A DNA stretch of 64,000 nt from Avena insularis (GCA_023614405.1 CM042694.1:133429711-133493710); one strand, 5' to 3'. Shown: positions 9,276 through 22,284, numbered from the stretch's first letter. Notes: generated from the sequence alone by a model not told the origin. Translations and numbers: made by a program.

Positions 9276-12173
9276 TGTGAACGAAAAAGTTTCCTTGTCG
9301 AACAAAGAACAAAAAGAAAGCGAACTCTTGACTCATCGAAACTATGGCACTGCAGACTAGGCCATATTTCGAGGGGAAGAATAGAAAACCTCGTTAAAAA
9401 CGACATCCTTCCTCTGTTAGAGTTCTCCGACATAGAACAATGCATAGATTGCATTAAAGGAAAGTATGTCAAACAAATTAAAAAGGGTGCAAACCGAAGC
9501 ATAGCTACACTAGAAATAATCCACACGGATATTTGTGGACCGTTTCCGGTGAAAAGTGTGGATGGCTATGATTCATTCATAACATTCACGGATGACTACT
9601 CCCGGTATGGTTATATTTATCCAATCAAAGAAAGATCTGAAGCGTTGGATAAATTTAAAATTTTCAAAGCTGAAGTAGAAAATCAGCACGATAAAAGAAT
9701 CAAAATAGTCCGGTCCGATCGTGGGGGGGAGTACTACGGTCGGCATACTCCATATGGACAAGTACCAGGACCCTTTGCAAGGTTCCTGCAAGAAAATGGA
9801 ATAGTCGCCCAGTATCCTATGCCGGGCGAACCTCAGCAAAACGGAGTAGCTGAAAGGCGCAATCGTACCCTTATGGATATGGTGCGCAGCATGATGAGCT
9901 ATTCCACCCTCCCATTGGGATTGTGGATGGAGGCGCTTAAAACCGCCATTCATATTCTCAACAGAGTACCAAGTAAGTCGGTGCCCAAAACACCGTATGA
10001 ATTGTGGACAGGCAGAGTCCCCTCTCTGCACCACTTGAGGGTCTGGGGGAGCCCAGCTGAGGCAAAAGTTTTCAATCCAAACATCGCAAAGTTAGACCCC
10101 AAAACAGTATCTTGCCATCTTATTGGCTATCCAGATAAGTCCAAAGGCTATCGTTTCTACTGTCCCGACAGATACACAAAGTTTGTAGAAACGAGACATG
10201 CAGTCTTCTTGGAGGACGAATTGATGAGGGGGAGCACGGTAGCTAGGCAAATTGATCTTGAGGAGAAGAGGGTGCATGCACCTAATCCGATGATTCAGGA
10301 GCCATTTTTCTCGCTACCTGTTGTGCCATTATTTACAACCCCTGAGGTTGTGGTGCCGGCACCTGTTGCGACTCCACACGTGACAACAATGGGCGAAAGT
10401 TCGGAACCTGTCCATCAGGAGTCACCTGAACCCACTGTTGAGCACGAAAGGGAGCCAGAACGGCCACCTACTGTAAATGTGCCTGAGCCCCAGGCAAGAA
10501 ATGAGCAAGAGTCTGATGAACTCAGACGGTCTAAAAGAGAACGAAGACCAGCCATTTCCAAAGAAATCTACAAAGTTTACAATGTAGTTCATATGGAGGG
10601 TGATCCTACCTCATATGAAGAAGCCATGAGTAGCCCTCACTCAGCCAAGTGGGTGGAGGCAATGGAAGATGAAATGAAATCGATGAGTTCCAACAATGTT
10701 TGGGACTTAGAGGAAATTCCCAAAGGAGCCAAAACAGTAGGATGCAAGTGGGTCTACAAAACAAAGTATGACTCCAATGGGAATATAGAAAAGTACAAAG
10801 CTAGACTCATGGCAAAAGGCTTTACGCAAAGAGAAGGCGTAGATTACAATGAGACTTTTTCTCCGGTCTCATGTAAGGACTCCTTCAGAATCATCATGGC
10901 ACTAGTTGCACATTTTGATTTAGAGTTACATCAAATGGATGTCAAGACGGCATTTCTAAATGGAGATTTAGAAGAAAATGTTTACATGAAACAACCCAAG
11001 GGTTTTTTCATGGAGGGGAAGGAACATATGGGATGCCGCCTAAAGAAATCCATTTATGGGTTAAAGCAAGCCTCTAGGCAGTGGTATTTAAAGTTTAATG
11101 ATACCATTAAAGGATTTGGATTCAAAGAAAATGTTGAGGACAATTGCATTTATGCAAAGTTCAAAAGTGGAAAATATATTTTCCTAATTCTATATGTGGA
11201 TGACATTCTGCTTGCTAGCAGTGATGTTAGTCTACTACTAGAAACAAAGAAGTTCTTGTCATCAAACTTTGACATGAAAGACCTTGGTGAAGCATCTTAT
11301 GTTTTGGGCATAGAAATTCACCGAGACAGAAAGAATGGAGTGTTAGGACTGTCGCAGAAAGCATATTGTGAAAAGATTTTAAAGAAATACAATATGCATG
11401 CGAGTAATTCAACACCTTCTCCCATAGTCAAGGGCGACAGTTTTGGGAAATCCCAATGTCCAAAGAATCAATATGAGATCGATCAAATGAAGTCAGTACC
11501 ATATGCTTCGGCTGTTGGAAGCTTACAGTATGCACAAGTGTGCACTCGCCCTGACTTAGCATTTATCACCGGGGTACTCGGTAGATATCAAGAGAATCCA
11601 GGCATAGAGCACTGGAAGATGGTAAAGAAAGCTTTGCGCTATGTGCAAGGCACAAAAGGCCTCATGCTAACATATAGACGATCTGATTCCCTAGAGATAA
11701 AAGGGTATTCAGATGCAGATTTTGCGGGAGATAAAGACGACCGAAAGTCCACGACAGGGTATGTCTTTACTCTCGCAGGAGGTGCTATTTCGTGGAGAAG
11801 CGCCAAACAGTCAATAGTTGCATCATCTACGATGTATGCAGAATTTATAGCATGTTATGAGGCCATGGGACAGGCGTTATGGTTAAAGAAATTCTTACCC
11901 GACTTGAAAGTGGTTGACTGCATCAGCAGGCCACTAAAGATGTACTGTGACAACGAGCCCGCAGTATTCTATGCTCACAACAACAAGTCGAGTAATGCTT
12001 CAAAGTCTATAGATATAAAGTATTATGTTGTGAAGGACAAAGTCCAGGATCAAACTATAAGTCTCGAGCATATAAGGACAAAGGATATGCTTGCGGATCC
12101 GCTAACGAAAGGCTTACCACCCAATGTGTTCAAGGAACACATAGCCGGCATGGGTTTAACGGAAAGCCTATGA
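9276..12173 (+). CDS. Copia pol: pre-integrase, integrase, reverse transcriptase, RNase H
   Basis: The frame is open from just after a TGA at 9273-9275 to the stop ending at 12173, 965 codons, with no natural start because gag/protease upstream is lost. Order: GAG-pre-integrase with WHCRLGH (around residues 23-29) and CIDC; integrase core with Asp of HTD at ~85, Asp of RSDRGGEY at ~148 and Glu of NGVAERRNR at ~193; a proline- and glutamate-rich linker (~240-330); RT with YVDD at ~640 (11193-11204); RNase H with YSDADFAGD and CDN; end motif ADPLTKG. The integrase Asp-to-Glu gap is 44 residues, longer than the usual 35 of Copia, through an extra block after GGEYY. The RNase H SSTMYAEF has Tyr where I expect Glu, at a position I judge not catalytic. 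It would act on element RNA in virus-like particles and in the nucleus. Confidence 0.93.
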   Translation, partial: CERKSFLVEQRTKRKRTLDSSKLWHCRLGHISRGRIENLVKNDILPLLEFSDIEQCIDCIKGKYVKQIKKGANRSIATLEIIHTDICGPFPVKSVDGYDSFITFTDDYSRYGYIYPIKERSEALDKFKIFKAEVENQHDKRIKIVRSDRGGEYYGRHTPYGQVPGPFARFLQENGIVAQYPMPGEPQQNGVAERRNRTLMDMVRSMMSYSTLPLGLWMEALKTAIHILNRVPSKSVPKTPYELWTGRVPSLHHLRVWGSPAEAKVFNPNIAKLDPKTVSCHLIGYPDKSKGYRFYCPDRYTKFVETRHAVFLEDELMRGSTVARQIDLEEKRVHAPNPMIQEPFFSLPVVPLFTTPEVVVPAPVATPHVTTMGESSEPVHQESPEPTVEHEREPERPPTVNVPEPQARNEQESDELRRSKRERRPAISKEIYKVYNVVHMEGDPTSYEEAMSSPHSAKWVEAMEDEMKSMSSNNVWDLEEIPKGAKTVGCKWVYKTKYDSNGNIEKYKARLMAKGFTQREGVDYNETFSPVSCKDSFRIIMALVAHFDLELHQMDVKTAFLNGDLEENVYMKQPKGFFMEGKEHMGCRLKKSIYGLKQASRQWYLKFNDTIKGFGFKENVEDNCIYAKFKSGKYIFLILYVDDILLASSDVSLLLETKKFLSSNFDMKDLGEASYVLGIEIHRDRKNGVLGLSQKAYCEKILKKYNMHASNSTPSPIVKGDSFGKSQCPKNQYEIDQMKSVPYASAVGSLQYAQVCTRPDLAFITGVLGRYQENPGIEHWKMVKKALRYVQGTKGLMLTYRRSDSLEIKGYSDADFAGDKDDRKSTTGYVFTLAGGAISWRSAKQSIVASSTMYAEFIACYEAMGQALWLKKFLPDLKVVDCISRPLKMYCDNEPAVFYAHNNKSSNASKSIDIKYYVVKDKVQDQTISLEHIRTKDMLADPLTKGLPPNVFKEHIAGMGLTESL

Positions 12174-12340
12174 TTCCTGGACTATAGAGGCCCAAAAGTA
12201 ACAGGATTTGTTTCAAAACATGAAGGTGTATAGTGGCTGTCTGATTCCATCGGCAATTGAGCTGAGACGATGAAACATGCTCTATGTATCATTCTGTGAT
12301 GAAATAAGTAAAGAACAAGGTTAAAAGTAAAGTCGAGATC

Positions 12341-12351
12341 AAGGGGGAGAA
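12341..12351 (+). promoter_or_regulatory. Polypurine tract of the Copia element
   Basis: A purine run aagggggagaa lies immediately upstream of the right LTR and would prime plus-strand DNA synthesis. Confidence 0.88.
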
Positions 12352-12457
12352 TGTAAGGTTGATCTCCACTCGATCGAGCCCAACGGCTCGACCGAACCTT
12401 TGACCACGTCCTGATCGGGGACGTCCAACCCCTCTGGTTGGTGGGCCCCTGTCACCA

Positions 12458-12510
<53 letters not shown>

Positions 12511-12693
12511 GTGGGGTCCGGTGGCACGACTCAACGAGGTTCGTCGTGTGCCACTCCCCACGCCTTTCCGATCGAGGGCTCGCGCAGAGTGACGGGAAGC
12601 ACCACCGACGCCACCGCCTCACTCACCCACGCTCACGCCGTCGCCCTCCCGATGGCCACCGACTCGGGCTCCTCGAGCTTCACCGAAGGTTTG

Positions 12694-12727
<34 letters not shown>

Positions 12728-12822
12728 GATCTCCCTCTCCCTCTCAGTTTTCGATCAGATCCAACCCAAAGAGCTCTACTGTAATCATCTAGGCTAGAAG
12801 ATCCAAAAGGCCAAATATAACA
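12352..12822 (+). repeat. Right (3') LTR of the Copia element
   Basis: This LTR of ~471 bp matches 6607-7028. The excess length comes from (AT)24 at 12461-12508 and a CT run at about 12693-12725. It ends ATAACA, followed by the TSD gcata. Confidence 0.93.
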
Positions 12823-12827
12823 GCATA

Positions 12828-13599
12828 TACACGTACAAGGAACAGCTAGTATTTCTACGTCCCAAGACATGTGTGTAAGACTTTAGCGGAATATTTTCTT
12901 TGTATCATACGATCGATACCGAGAGATTTGTGTGCATGTACCTTTGTCTTTGAGGCACAGAGACGTCCGTACCCGTGGTGGAGAGATCCTAAAATAGTTT
13001 TTCCCTGCTGGATGGTACACAGTACTACAGTAGTCTGCGCGCCTAGACGAAAATTACCTCCCCGGGGCACCACGTGTACGAACAGCATGGCGTCTAAGCA
13101 AAACACAGTGATTAAAGGGTCCACACACGTTGACATGGATCCATTCACCAACCGTGACGCGGCCTACCGACGGTCGGATGAGCGTGGGGATCAAGCCCGT
13201 GGTGACCGAATCCACGCTCGACATGACACTGCTGCTCTGCTTGGTCTCTTTTTCGGATGTACTAAGCTATAATATAGCGTTACCATTTACTTTCCACCTT
13301 ATACACTCCATTAACAGCATGATATTTAGGTCCTGGGGATAAACAATAAAATTCAATGTGTGTACTTGAATTATTAATTCCAAATTGGTAGATCATTCAT
13401 ATTGAGTTCTGAACTTAATTTACATCTTCCAGGGAAGCTTGGAGACTAAGATTTGCAAAACGAGCACATGTTTAATATTTTGGCATTACAGGCACATTGT
13501 CGTCCGGATCAATTTTTTCATTGGCTGATTCTCATTTTTCTTTAGATATTTAACTATGTGGATGACATGCACATTTGGGCTGATAGACGTACTATACAT
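12828..13599. other. No gene recognised
   Basis: This is base sequence with short frames only (133 and 98 codons on opposite strands over the same bases), without recognisable motifs. Confidence 0.45.
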
Positions 13600-13900
13600 A
13601 TTTAATTCCACGCTAGCGTCATCCAATCGAGCTTTCCCTGACTCTACTCCACTAGATACTGATTTATTATATACACTTCAAAGTACCAAATCTTTACAAT
13701 TTTCTAGAAGTACTATATGCAGCTATGCACGCAGTGACATTAGATTGGTTGTAGATGGCATGCGGTTATTCATGCATGAATGCAATGCAACTTGCTAGCT
13801 CTATAAAAGAAAAGTTCATGAAGCTTGCAAAACATGGAGATGCTTCTTTGGTCATCTCGCGCAGTTTATTCTCGTCTTCCATTCTGAGATCCACTATTTG
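13600..13900 (+). promoter_or_regulatory. Promoter-like segment, copy C2 of a four-copy family
   Basis: It carries aaagtaccaaatctttacaa, then aatgcaacttgctagct, a TATA-like ctataaaag at 13801-13809, and a cttccat word about 70 bp later. It is closest to C1 (2060-2450), including the gatctcYctccac block that follows both. No ORF follows. A minus-strand frame at 13894-14097 (67 codons) is unrecognised. Confidence 0.45.
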
Positions 13901-14099
13901 ATCTCCCTCCACAATATTCGCGTGTAATTAGGCTTGGGGGGCAAATGGGAATAAAATTGTGCAGCAGACTTCCCTTGGACATCCACATCGGTGAAAGCTT
14001 TCCACATGTTTGTTCTGTGCACCGCAATATAGGAAATGGGGACTACCAGTCTATCCAGAATAACGAGCTCAGATTCTAGCGATGGAACAGTATACATAT

Positions 14100-15099
14100 G
14101 CTAGATAACTTGGTTGTACATTGATAATCTTTTACATCGCATGCAATTTGATTAGTATCGTGTACTACTCTAATAGGATTGTCTTCTCATGCTATCTGGA
14201 ACTACGCAACCCTTTGTGTCTCCCCTCCATGTCCTAACTCTCTCACCACTGCCTTGACCATAACTCATTAATTACTTTTGTTTCTTGAACTCTGAATGAT
14301 AGTAGTCGACACACCATCTCGCAAAGAAGTACTACTATTTGTATGAAATGCAGAAAATTTATATTTGTTTGTTACCACCAGTGCGTTTAAAATATGTTGG
14401 GTCTGCTACAAGTCCTCAACCTCAATGTCTCACCTAAAGGATTTAGCATTTTCTTTGATATTTATTCCTTAGTATCAGTGAAGCTTCTTTTTTATTGACT
14501 CAATTTTTGCGTCAAGATTATTACAAAAAATCGCACAGGGCTCTGCATAAAAGGTATACACACAGCACACAAAGAAAACCGACTATAACAGATAACATGA
14601 TCAGACTAACAAAACTAAAACATCCTAAGGTGTTGGAGGTCCTATTTACAGACTAAAGGGTCATCCATGCAAGGTATTCCTTGGCCGCCCACTCCAATTG
14701 GGTATTGGCGATCGTAATAAGTATTTGTGTTCTTGCCGTTAATTGAGGCTCAAGTATGCATTCCATAGTAGGTTGTGTGTTCACCAGGTGGACTCATGTC
14801 TGAAATGTTTTGAGCAAGAAGACAGTCAAAAAATACATAGGTACATGAGTAGATAACTATAGTGGAGTGAACTATTTTTTTGTCAAGCAACACATCATTC
14901 TTGTAAAAGTCAAAACCCGTCCAATGTAGGTCTGTCACTCAAAAAACAATATGAGACATACATTAATTGTATACCTCTTAGCCAATTACCAAACATGCTA
15001 CTCCGATGTTGATAAAAATTGTACGGAGCTTGAATAATTGACAAAGTGGTGCCGGGAAATTTGCATTAAGAGAAAATTTATGGGAGAAAACAAGTATGT
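14100..15099. other. No gene recognised
   Basis: AT-rich sequence without conserved frames, TIRs or LTR ends that I can identify. Confidence 0.4.
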
Positions 15100-16200
15100 C
15101 GAGCAAATTTCCCCAACACATCAATGTGAATGGGAAGTGATGGCCTTTGACGATGGCATGGGGGTGAGATGTGTTGGCGAACGCGCTACGTAAAAAATTC
15201 TATCTGATAACCAATATCCAATGCAAGGAGAGAGGTAAGAGATCATACCCTCTAACATCAAACTAGTGGAAGTTTGTTGAAGACGAGGTTGATGAAGACG
15301 TGCATCGATCCCCACAACGAGACTTATCACGTGAGGAGATGTATTATCCCACATATGGCTCCAACAATCTAGTGTGTGCGGCACCTCCACGGTATCCATA
15401 CGCACGGGATCAGTAACACCACGTCGAACTATGATTGAGCGCACCGTTCGAAGAGGGAGTGTGTCATTGAAGATCCGAAGCGCTCTGTGGTCACTAGATA
15501 TATTAGATCTATATGGCGGGTAGAGATCCAAAGCGTTCCAACAATGATGATGATGATGATGAAGAACCTCTCCACATGATGACAAAGAACTCAACGACAT
15601 AAGGAAGAGGAGGAAGTCGACGTGATCATGAGGACGTGCGCTAGCCGGCGGTGACAGCGGGTAGCGACACTAGGGCTTGGGCCACGGCTTGTGGTCTGCC
15701 GCCTCCTCCCCTTGGCCCCTCCTTCTATGGGGGCGTGGTGGTTCGGCCTCCTCCTAGGAACCGTGTATGGGAGGGAGTCGGAGTCCTGGGTGGACTCCTC
15801 CCTCACCAAACCGACATAGGGGGAGTTCGAGTCCACCTATGACCGCCCCCAACGCCTCATTCTGCCAACCAAGGGGGAGCCCTGGTCGACGCGACCAGGG
15901 ACTCCCCCTTCTCCCGCGTGCATGCCCTAGTGGGCCCATGTTGCCCCTTTGGCCCATGGGACCCACTAGGTAATTAATGATTTTTCTTATGTTTTTGAAA
16001 AAAACCGAATTCCTCTGAATTATTCCGGAACCTTCCTAAATCATTCTTATGCCTTCCATAGAATGTCTAGAACCATTCCGTACACTCTCAGTGATAACTC
16101 CGGACACTTCCAAATTATTCCGAGATTCTTCGAAACAATTTTCCAGTAGTACTTCAATCATAGCATTCACCGCATTCACATTCCATATGATGCTAAACCT
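15100..16200 (-). mobile_element. Decayed LTR fragment, minus orientation
   Basis: Read on the minus strand, this passes from a ggaatRattYcggaagg-type AT-rich U3, through a GC-rich block of about 15600-15970 rich in gggccca, to a tail with ggatctctacccgcc and gtggaggtgccgcacac. That resembles the U3-R-U5 progression of Triticeae Copia or Gypsy LTRs. I cannot fix either end, a primer site or a TSD, so it may be an old solo LTR or truncated element. A (GAT)n run lies at about 15543-15563. Long frames in the GC block are compositional. Confidence 0.45.
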
Positions 16201-16204
16201 TTAA

Positions 16205-16493
16205 CACTACAAGTAATGTGCTAACATGTGACCCTCCATATTGGTCATTGAATGGTCATAGTTTTACATCCAAGACCTTGACCAAAAGCAATAGGTCACA
16301 TACCGAGCGTCAGTAAGCACAACTAATGAAATTATTTTTATAGTGGTCATAGCTGGCTACGACCAAAATAGATGGACATGGAGTCCATAACTATAAAAAT
16401 TTCACGAGAAATCTGGTCTGCCCATGGCAGATCCAAAGTGATGTGGTTACGTGGAAGATATGTGACTAAATTAATTGGTCGTAGATAAGAATC
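16205..16493 (+). mobile_element. CACTA-type left terminus, interrupted by the nested retroelements
   Basis: The text begins CACTACAAGTAATGTG and continues with repeated short ggtcata and cgaccaaa words, the subterminal repeat style of grass CACTA elements. It is broken at 16493 by the outer Copia element. The continuation should lie at 40324-40451 and then after the MULE from 48105. I found no matching TTGTAGTG right end downstream, so the element is incomplete or its end has decayed. Confidence 0.6.
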
Positions 16494-17319
16494 TGTTGGA
16501 AATATGCCCTAGAGACAAATAGTTATAAGGACTATTATCATATTTCATATAGTTTATGATTATGTTTTATATCATGCTATAACTGTATTGAGTGGAAACA
16601 TCAATACACGTGTGATATACAAACAACCAGTGGTTCCTAGTGAAACTCTAGTCACTTGTTCATTGGTCAACAGATGATCATGTTTCCTGATCATGTGGCA
16701 TTTATGCCAGTTGGAAATGGAGTCAACTCATTCGGAGAATGAGATGATGAATCAATATCCAACCTAAACATCGTGACCCGATCATGTCACGAAGTTCAAG
16801 TTACGGTGATTAGAAATGGATCCTCGTAGACTATTCCTTAGACCGTGAGGCCATATCAATCACCGTCTCCCGAGAGTGCTTTGATAGCATCAAGCACCAC
16901 TTGGTAAAACAGTGGTTATAAAAGTATGTTTAGGTACTCGGAGGAAACCGTTGAGGCAATATATGTCAAGAGCGGGATTTATCCGTCCATGTGACAGGAA
17001 GATACTCAAGGGCCCACTCGGAGGTTATATCCAATAGCTGCATAGCGTCGATTTGATCAGGGATATCACTTGTCGAGCGAGTCAAGTAGCGTTGTTCGAT
17101 AACGATTGAACATGACATGGTGATTTCATTGATAAGATCTCGGGCAATGCAAGTATCGAGAGACAAAGGGAATAAGACACGACTGTCCCGGTTCAAACGA
17201 CGAAAGATCTTCGTGGAACGCACAGGGGTCACATGGCCATCTAGATCCCTCTGTCGATCATTAGTGTGAGAGTGTCCCGACCATGTATGGAGTGTTCCCG
17301 AACCGTGGGGTATCACGCT
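16494..17319 (+). repeat. Left LTR of the outer Copia element, first part
   Basis: This matches the first half of the right LTR (38536 onward) and is cut at 17319 by the Gypsy-like insertion. The uninterrupted right LTR reads through at about 39360-39375, which serves as the empty site. The left LTR resumes at 33060. Confidence 0.93.
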
Positions 17320-18909
17320 TGCTGACTCATGTACTAACGAGCTCGTTGGGGAACCCGAAGAGGAAGGTATGATGAGCACAACAGTAAGTTTCTCTCAGTT
17401 GTGAAACCAAGGTTATCAATTCAGTAGGAGCAAGGAAACACCCCAAAGGTGAAGCTAGCTGAACTTTGGCAGGGCGCACTACCGGTGCCAGCAGCAACAT
17501 GGAGACCTGCACAACACAACCATAGAACTCTGTCCCCAACTTGCGATGAGGTTGTCAATCTCACCGGTTTTGCTGAAAACAAAGGATTAAACGTATCGAA
17601 TGGAAGGAAGTAATAGTTTGCAGAAAGTAAACACAAAGCAGTAAACAGTTTGATTGTAGATTGTATGTAAAAGAAAGGACCGGGGTCCATAGTTCACTAG
17701 AGGTGGCTCTCCTTGAGATAGATAACATGCTGGGTGAACAAATTAAAGCGGGGCAATTGACAAACATCGAGAAAGCATACAAGCATATACTAATCATCTT
17801 GACTCCTTTGAGATTCAATTGGGCATTACAACATTATACATAGACCGCCATCCAACTGCATCTATGACTAATAATCCACCTTCAGGTTATCATCCGAACC
17901 CCCTCCAGTATTAAGTTGCAAGCAGCAGTTATTGCATTATGAATTGCGTGTAAAGTAAACAATACCATTGTACTATGAACAAAGGATTGTTGATTTCTCC
18001 CTAGTAACAGCACATCTAGTACCTTAGAGATTTACATCACTTCCCCAGTTACGGTGGCATGAACCCACTATCGAGCATAAATACTAACTCTTGGAGTTGC
18101 TAGCATCTACTTCGCCAAGATAGCTACTAACAACTAAAAGCATGCAAGATCACAAATAACAATGACATGACAGAATCAATAATCAATCTGAAATAGCATC
18201 TCAATATCCATCGGATCCCCGTAAACACAACATGCAGAATTACAAATAGATGATCTTGATCATGAACGGAGCTCACAAGATCTAGACATGATAGCACAAA
18301 GGAGGAGAACCAGCCATCTAGCTACTACATGGACCCGTAGTCCAGAGATGAACTACTCACGCATCACACTGGAGGCTTGCATGATGATGAAGAAGGCCTC
18401 CAGGGTGAATTCCCCTCTCCGACATGGTGCCGGGAAGAGCTTCAGATCCTTCCCGATCTAGGGATGGAGATGACAGCGACTACAGACTCTTTCGTGGAAT
18501 TTTGATCGGGTACTTAGGGTTTCCGTATCAGAGGCAATATATAGGCGGAAGGAGAGGCCGAGGGTGCTCCTGGGGCGGCCAGACCACCCCCTGGCGCGGG
18601 TCAGGCCTAGCCGCGCGGCCAGGTGGTGTGGCTAGGCCCCAGCCCCTCTCCGTCTCATATTCTGGCTCCAGATGTCTCCCTGTAAAATAGTAACTTTGGC
18701 TTTTGTCCCGTCCAATTCCGAGAATATTCATTTTCTGACTTCCTGGAACCAAAAAGCAATGAAAATAGGCAGCTGGCACTGTGGCTCTTGTTAATAGGTT
18801 AGTCCAAGAAATCATATGAAAAGTACTCCAAAGTGTGGACAAAACACAAGAAAGTAGATAAAACCATGCATGGAACATCAAAAATTATAGATACATTTGC
18901 AATGTATCA
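17320..18909 (-). repeat. 3' LTR of the Gypsy-like element
   Basis: This uninterrupted LTR of 1590 bp matches 22514-23261 joined to 32208-33054. Differences between the two are mainly scattered substitutions, for example near 17338, 18430 and 18560. A TATA-like tatatatt lies at about 18536-18545 on the element strand. Confidence 0.92.
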
Positions 18910-18923
18910 ACATCCCCAAGCTT
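18910..18923 (-). promoter_or_regulatory. Polypurine tract of the Gypsy-like element
   Basis: On the minus strand aagcttggggatg immediately precedes the 3' LTR. The purine-rich gggga next to the LTR start fits a polypurine tract. Confidence 0.75.
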
Positions 18924-21512
18924 AACTCCTGCTCGTCCTCGAGTAGGTAAGTGATAAAAAGAAAGAGTAATTTTTGAGGTGACATGCACCATCATAAACT
19001 TGATCAAAGTATTTGTATAACATTCGAAGCTGGGATCATAGTACTTCAATCATAACATGAAATACAAAGTTCTAGCAATAATACAAAGAAACTATGTTGC
19101 AACATGAAAAGGCACAAACAAAAGATTCATGAATAACAATGCTTTGCAAGGCGATCATTTGTTTCACATAAAGAAAACATAGCATAATAGTATTCAACTT
19201 GTCCCTCATAGAGTAGCAAATATAAATGCATAGGACACCTTCAAAGTTCATAAGAGTGACTAGATATAAATAGTTTAAAACAAGCAATATCAAGTTATGC
19301 ATCAATCAACTAGTCTTGGGACAATGCACATAGAACTAAGAATGGCCACTATGCTCTCAAAGTAGGTGCATAAAGGTAGAAGGTGGAGACTCAATATATA
19401 AGTGGAAGAAAGGCCTTCATAGAAGGAAGCAGAGATTCAAGTTTCATAAAGAGCTTCCAAAAATTATGGTACTTATAGCTTTCAGCTCTCATTGCCCCTA
19501 TCATAAGCATCTTGAAGTGATTAAGGTTAAAGTGAACAAACTATGGTGTACATGCTTGACAAAGTATAAGTTAGAAATCTCATGTCCCTTGAATACGAGG
19601 GCCGCTCCTCATGCTACTCAAGTTTAGTCACCGGTAAGTTCTTGTCATTGTAAGTACATGTGTATCGTAGACAACCGCCAATGGGGTACCCCTTGCCCGA
19701 TGATACGGAAGAATCCCCATATCAAAATGACAAGGCAAGCAGACAACGAGCATCTCAACAATCTTCTTATTTACCATGGGAATATGGTGCTTTTTTCTCT
19801 CTTTCCTCTTTTCATAATCTCTTTTTTTTCTTTCTCTTTTTTTATAAGAAGAATGCTTCATAGACAGCTCATTATGGTTACGCTGCAGGTTTCCACCATG
19901 TCAGCATCGATTAGACCAGTGGCCCAGGCGTTTCTCTAACACATATATATAACTCCATGGACTTACAAGCTCCCCTTTCATTTCACACCGACGACATCCA
20001 TAGACAAAAGAGCATGATATCAACTAGCTACAAAGTACTAGTGCAATGTTGAAAGCGTTCCCCATGACAGCATGGTTCTACTAATCCCCAACAAATAAGT
20101 GCAAGCATATATAACATAGACGACATAATGGTTCAAGTTTATTAAGGGCAAGAAAAGTAAAGTGTGCCATCAAGTTCGTGAGAGCTTTAATCACTAGTTT
20201 TCTCATAACAAGTTTAATTTGGAAGGTAAACAAAAGCATGAATATACTTGGAATATCATATGATAGTAGGTAGGTATGGTGGACTCTTTGGAATAACTTG
20301 GTTTAGGGATTTGGATGCATGAGTGGAACTCATACTTGGTTGTGGAGGCTAGCAAAAAACTAGGAGCGACAAACTAAGAGAGCAATAATGGTCATAATCA
20401 TGTAGAGCGACAAAACATCATTGATCAAAGCATAAAGTGATACTACAAGTTGAAAAATAAAGGATCATAAAGGCTACGGTGACTTTGGATAGTCATAACA
20501 TGGTGTGAGCATGCGCCAAGTCAACCCAAATAAAGCATCAAAGGAGAATACCACAATACTACGCTTTAATATGCTAAAACAACGCATGATTCATCCAAGG
20601 CACATTAAGCAATCTTAATTGTTTATAACAAGTCATGCTACAGCAAAGAATACTAAGCATAAAGCCAAAACAATATCAAGCATGGGATGACAAAGAATAG
20701 GCCACAGTCAAAAACAAGCTCTCTTTACCACTTAAGCATGAGCTTTCCTACTCTTTTCCAAACCAAACCAAACTATTTGAAAACCAATGTATGAAAGAGG
20801 GTGTCCAACCAATTTATTCAAAAAACAAAGCAAACAAAAAACCAAAATGAAAACGAAAAAGAAGACGCTCCAAGAACAACACAACTCGCATGAAACAATA
20901 AAAATGAAGCGTTTGGAAGAAACCGATTTTTATTGATGAAGAAGGGGATGCTTTGGCCATCCCCAAGATTTGACGCTTGTACTTCTTGGATATTTCTTGG
21001 GGTGACACGTGTGGCATCCCCAAGCTTGAGATTTAGTCCATCCTTCATCTCATTACTCATTCCTTCCATACACCTGAATTTTTTCCTTCATACAAAACTT
21101 CACACAATCTTTATTAGCAACATTAGTGCACTCAAGATAATAAGTCTTTAGGTTCAGTTATAACACCAATAAAACTTCCATTAAAACACTAGCTACTGTA
21201 ACATTTCCCTCAAAAAGCTCAATTCCCCAAAAGATCTCAAAAAGGAACCAACAAGAAGCAAATGCAGAAAATGGCAGAAATCTGTCAAAAACAGATCAGC
21301 AGGTAAAGATGAATTTTTTCGAAGACCTTCTGTTGCTCAAATTAAAAAGTGTTGAACTAACGAAAGTTAGATAACAACCTGGGGCAGAGGCACAAAAATT
21401 CACGCCTCAAATGGACGTACAGAGATTGTACACGAATGTTTACGGTGAAGCATAGAAATCTGTTTCAGGACAGCAACTTTCCCAATCATTACTTCTCTCT
21501 CATTAGAGGTTA
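18924..21512. other. Non-coding interior of the Gypsy-like element
   Basis: No coding frame with a known domain is present. The paired phrases ggccatccccaag (20957) and ggcatccccaagcttgag (21012) are short internal repeats resembling the polypurine tract region. In an autonomous relative this span would hold gag-pol. Confidence 0.7.
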
Positions 21513-21661
21513 CTCTTGGCACAAAAAGCAAATAAAAAGGATAAGGAGCGGTTATTACTGAAGTAATAACTTCCAAGACTCATCTAAAACTTTAAAGTTA
21601 TCTCCCAATAAGTACTTTTCTTTAACGCCTTTAAGTTAGGCATAAGAAGCAAGAAAAAGAA

Positions 21662-22284
21662 TCAAGTGTTCTCAAATGAAGAAGCATTAAGATCAATACC
21701 AGAAATATCTTCAACAAGGCAAGGTATATCATCCAAATAGGTTCTAGAGGATCCTCTCTCAATGCTCTTAGGTTCACTATTTTCATCAAAAGGGTTTTTA
21801 GGAACAATCCAATCAAGATTCTTTTTTATGGCCTCATGTATAGCTACCAATTTAAAGGGGATTGGTATCTTCGTTTCCTCCCCATTAGGTTCATTTTTGT
21901 TCATATTTTCTCATGTACCAACAACATCTACGCATGAGCCTAGCATATTAAAGCGTTCAAAGACTTTTCTAGCTTGCTTGGCAACATCATAGAATTCCTT
22001 AAGCAAAGTTTCTAGAATGAAATCCCTCTTTTCAGGTCCTCAATTTCCTTAAGTTTGAGAAACATTACTTGCATTAAGGGGTTAAGGTTAACAAACCTAG
22101 CTTCCAACATGTAAACTAAAGAAGCTACAGCAATCTCATAGTTTGGAGCAAGTTCTGCAAGGGATCTATCCCCAATATCCTCATGTTTGCTAACATGATT
22201 AAAAAATTCTTCAATATTATCTTTTCCAATTATAGAGCCACTACCTATTGAAAGGTCTTTCAGGGTGAATTTAGGGATCAACAT
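21662..22284 (-). pseudogene. Copy 2 of the unrecognised ORF, inside the Gypsy-like element
   Basis: Minus-strand coding begins with an ATG at 22284 in the favourable context accATGt, 205 bases downstream of the primer site, and enters homology with copy 1 at codon 3 (IPKFTLKDLS). A one-base deletion near 22036 shifts the frame after EIED, and the TGA at 21911-21913 is shared with copy 1. The last 80 residues stay open at 21662-21904. The position corresponds to where an LTR element carries gag, but no gag motif is seen. It may be a captured host segment, a diverged gag-like gene or an accessory ORF. Function is not assigned. Confidence 0.5.

Larger units (their letters stand above)
6607..12822 (+). 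mobile_element. Complete Copia LTR retrotransposon, pol intact, gag decayed
   Basis: The element is bounded by TSDs gcata (6602-6606 and 12823-12827) and two LTRs of ~422 and ~471 bp that begin TGTAAGGTTG and end ACA. A tRNA-iMet-type primer site tggtatcagagcg starts at 7030, and a polypurine tract aagggggagaa ends just before the right LTR. The order integrase, RT, RNase H is that of Ty1/Copia. The LTR length difference is mostly an (AT)n run: 8 units in the left LTR (6717-6732) and 24 in the right (12461-12508), plus a longer CT run. The leader is GC-rich and the gag region is broken, while the pol frame is open for 965 codons. I do not know the family name. As it stands it could not move alone, but it could supply reverse transcriptase and integrase. 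Confidence 0.95.

Noticed and set aside
9573..10034. Minus-strand ORFs opposite the Copia integrase
   Set aside because: They are shadows of the pol coding strand with no motif of their own.
15600..15980. Gene coded by GC-rich frames near 15650-15970
   Set aside because: The block fits the GC-rich part of a decayed LTR, frames are open on both strands, and no domain is seen.
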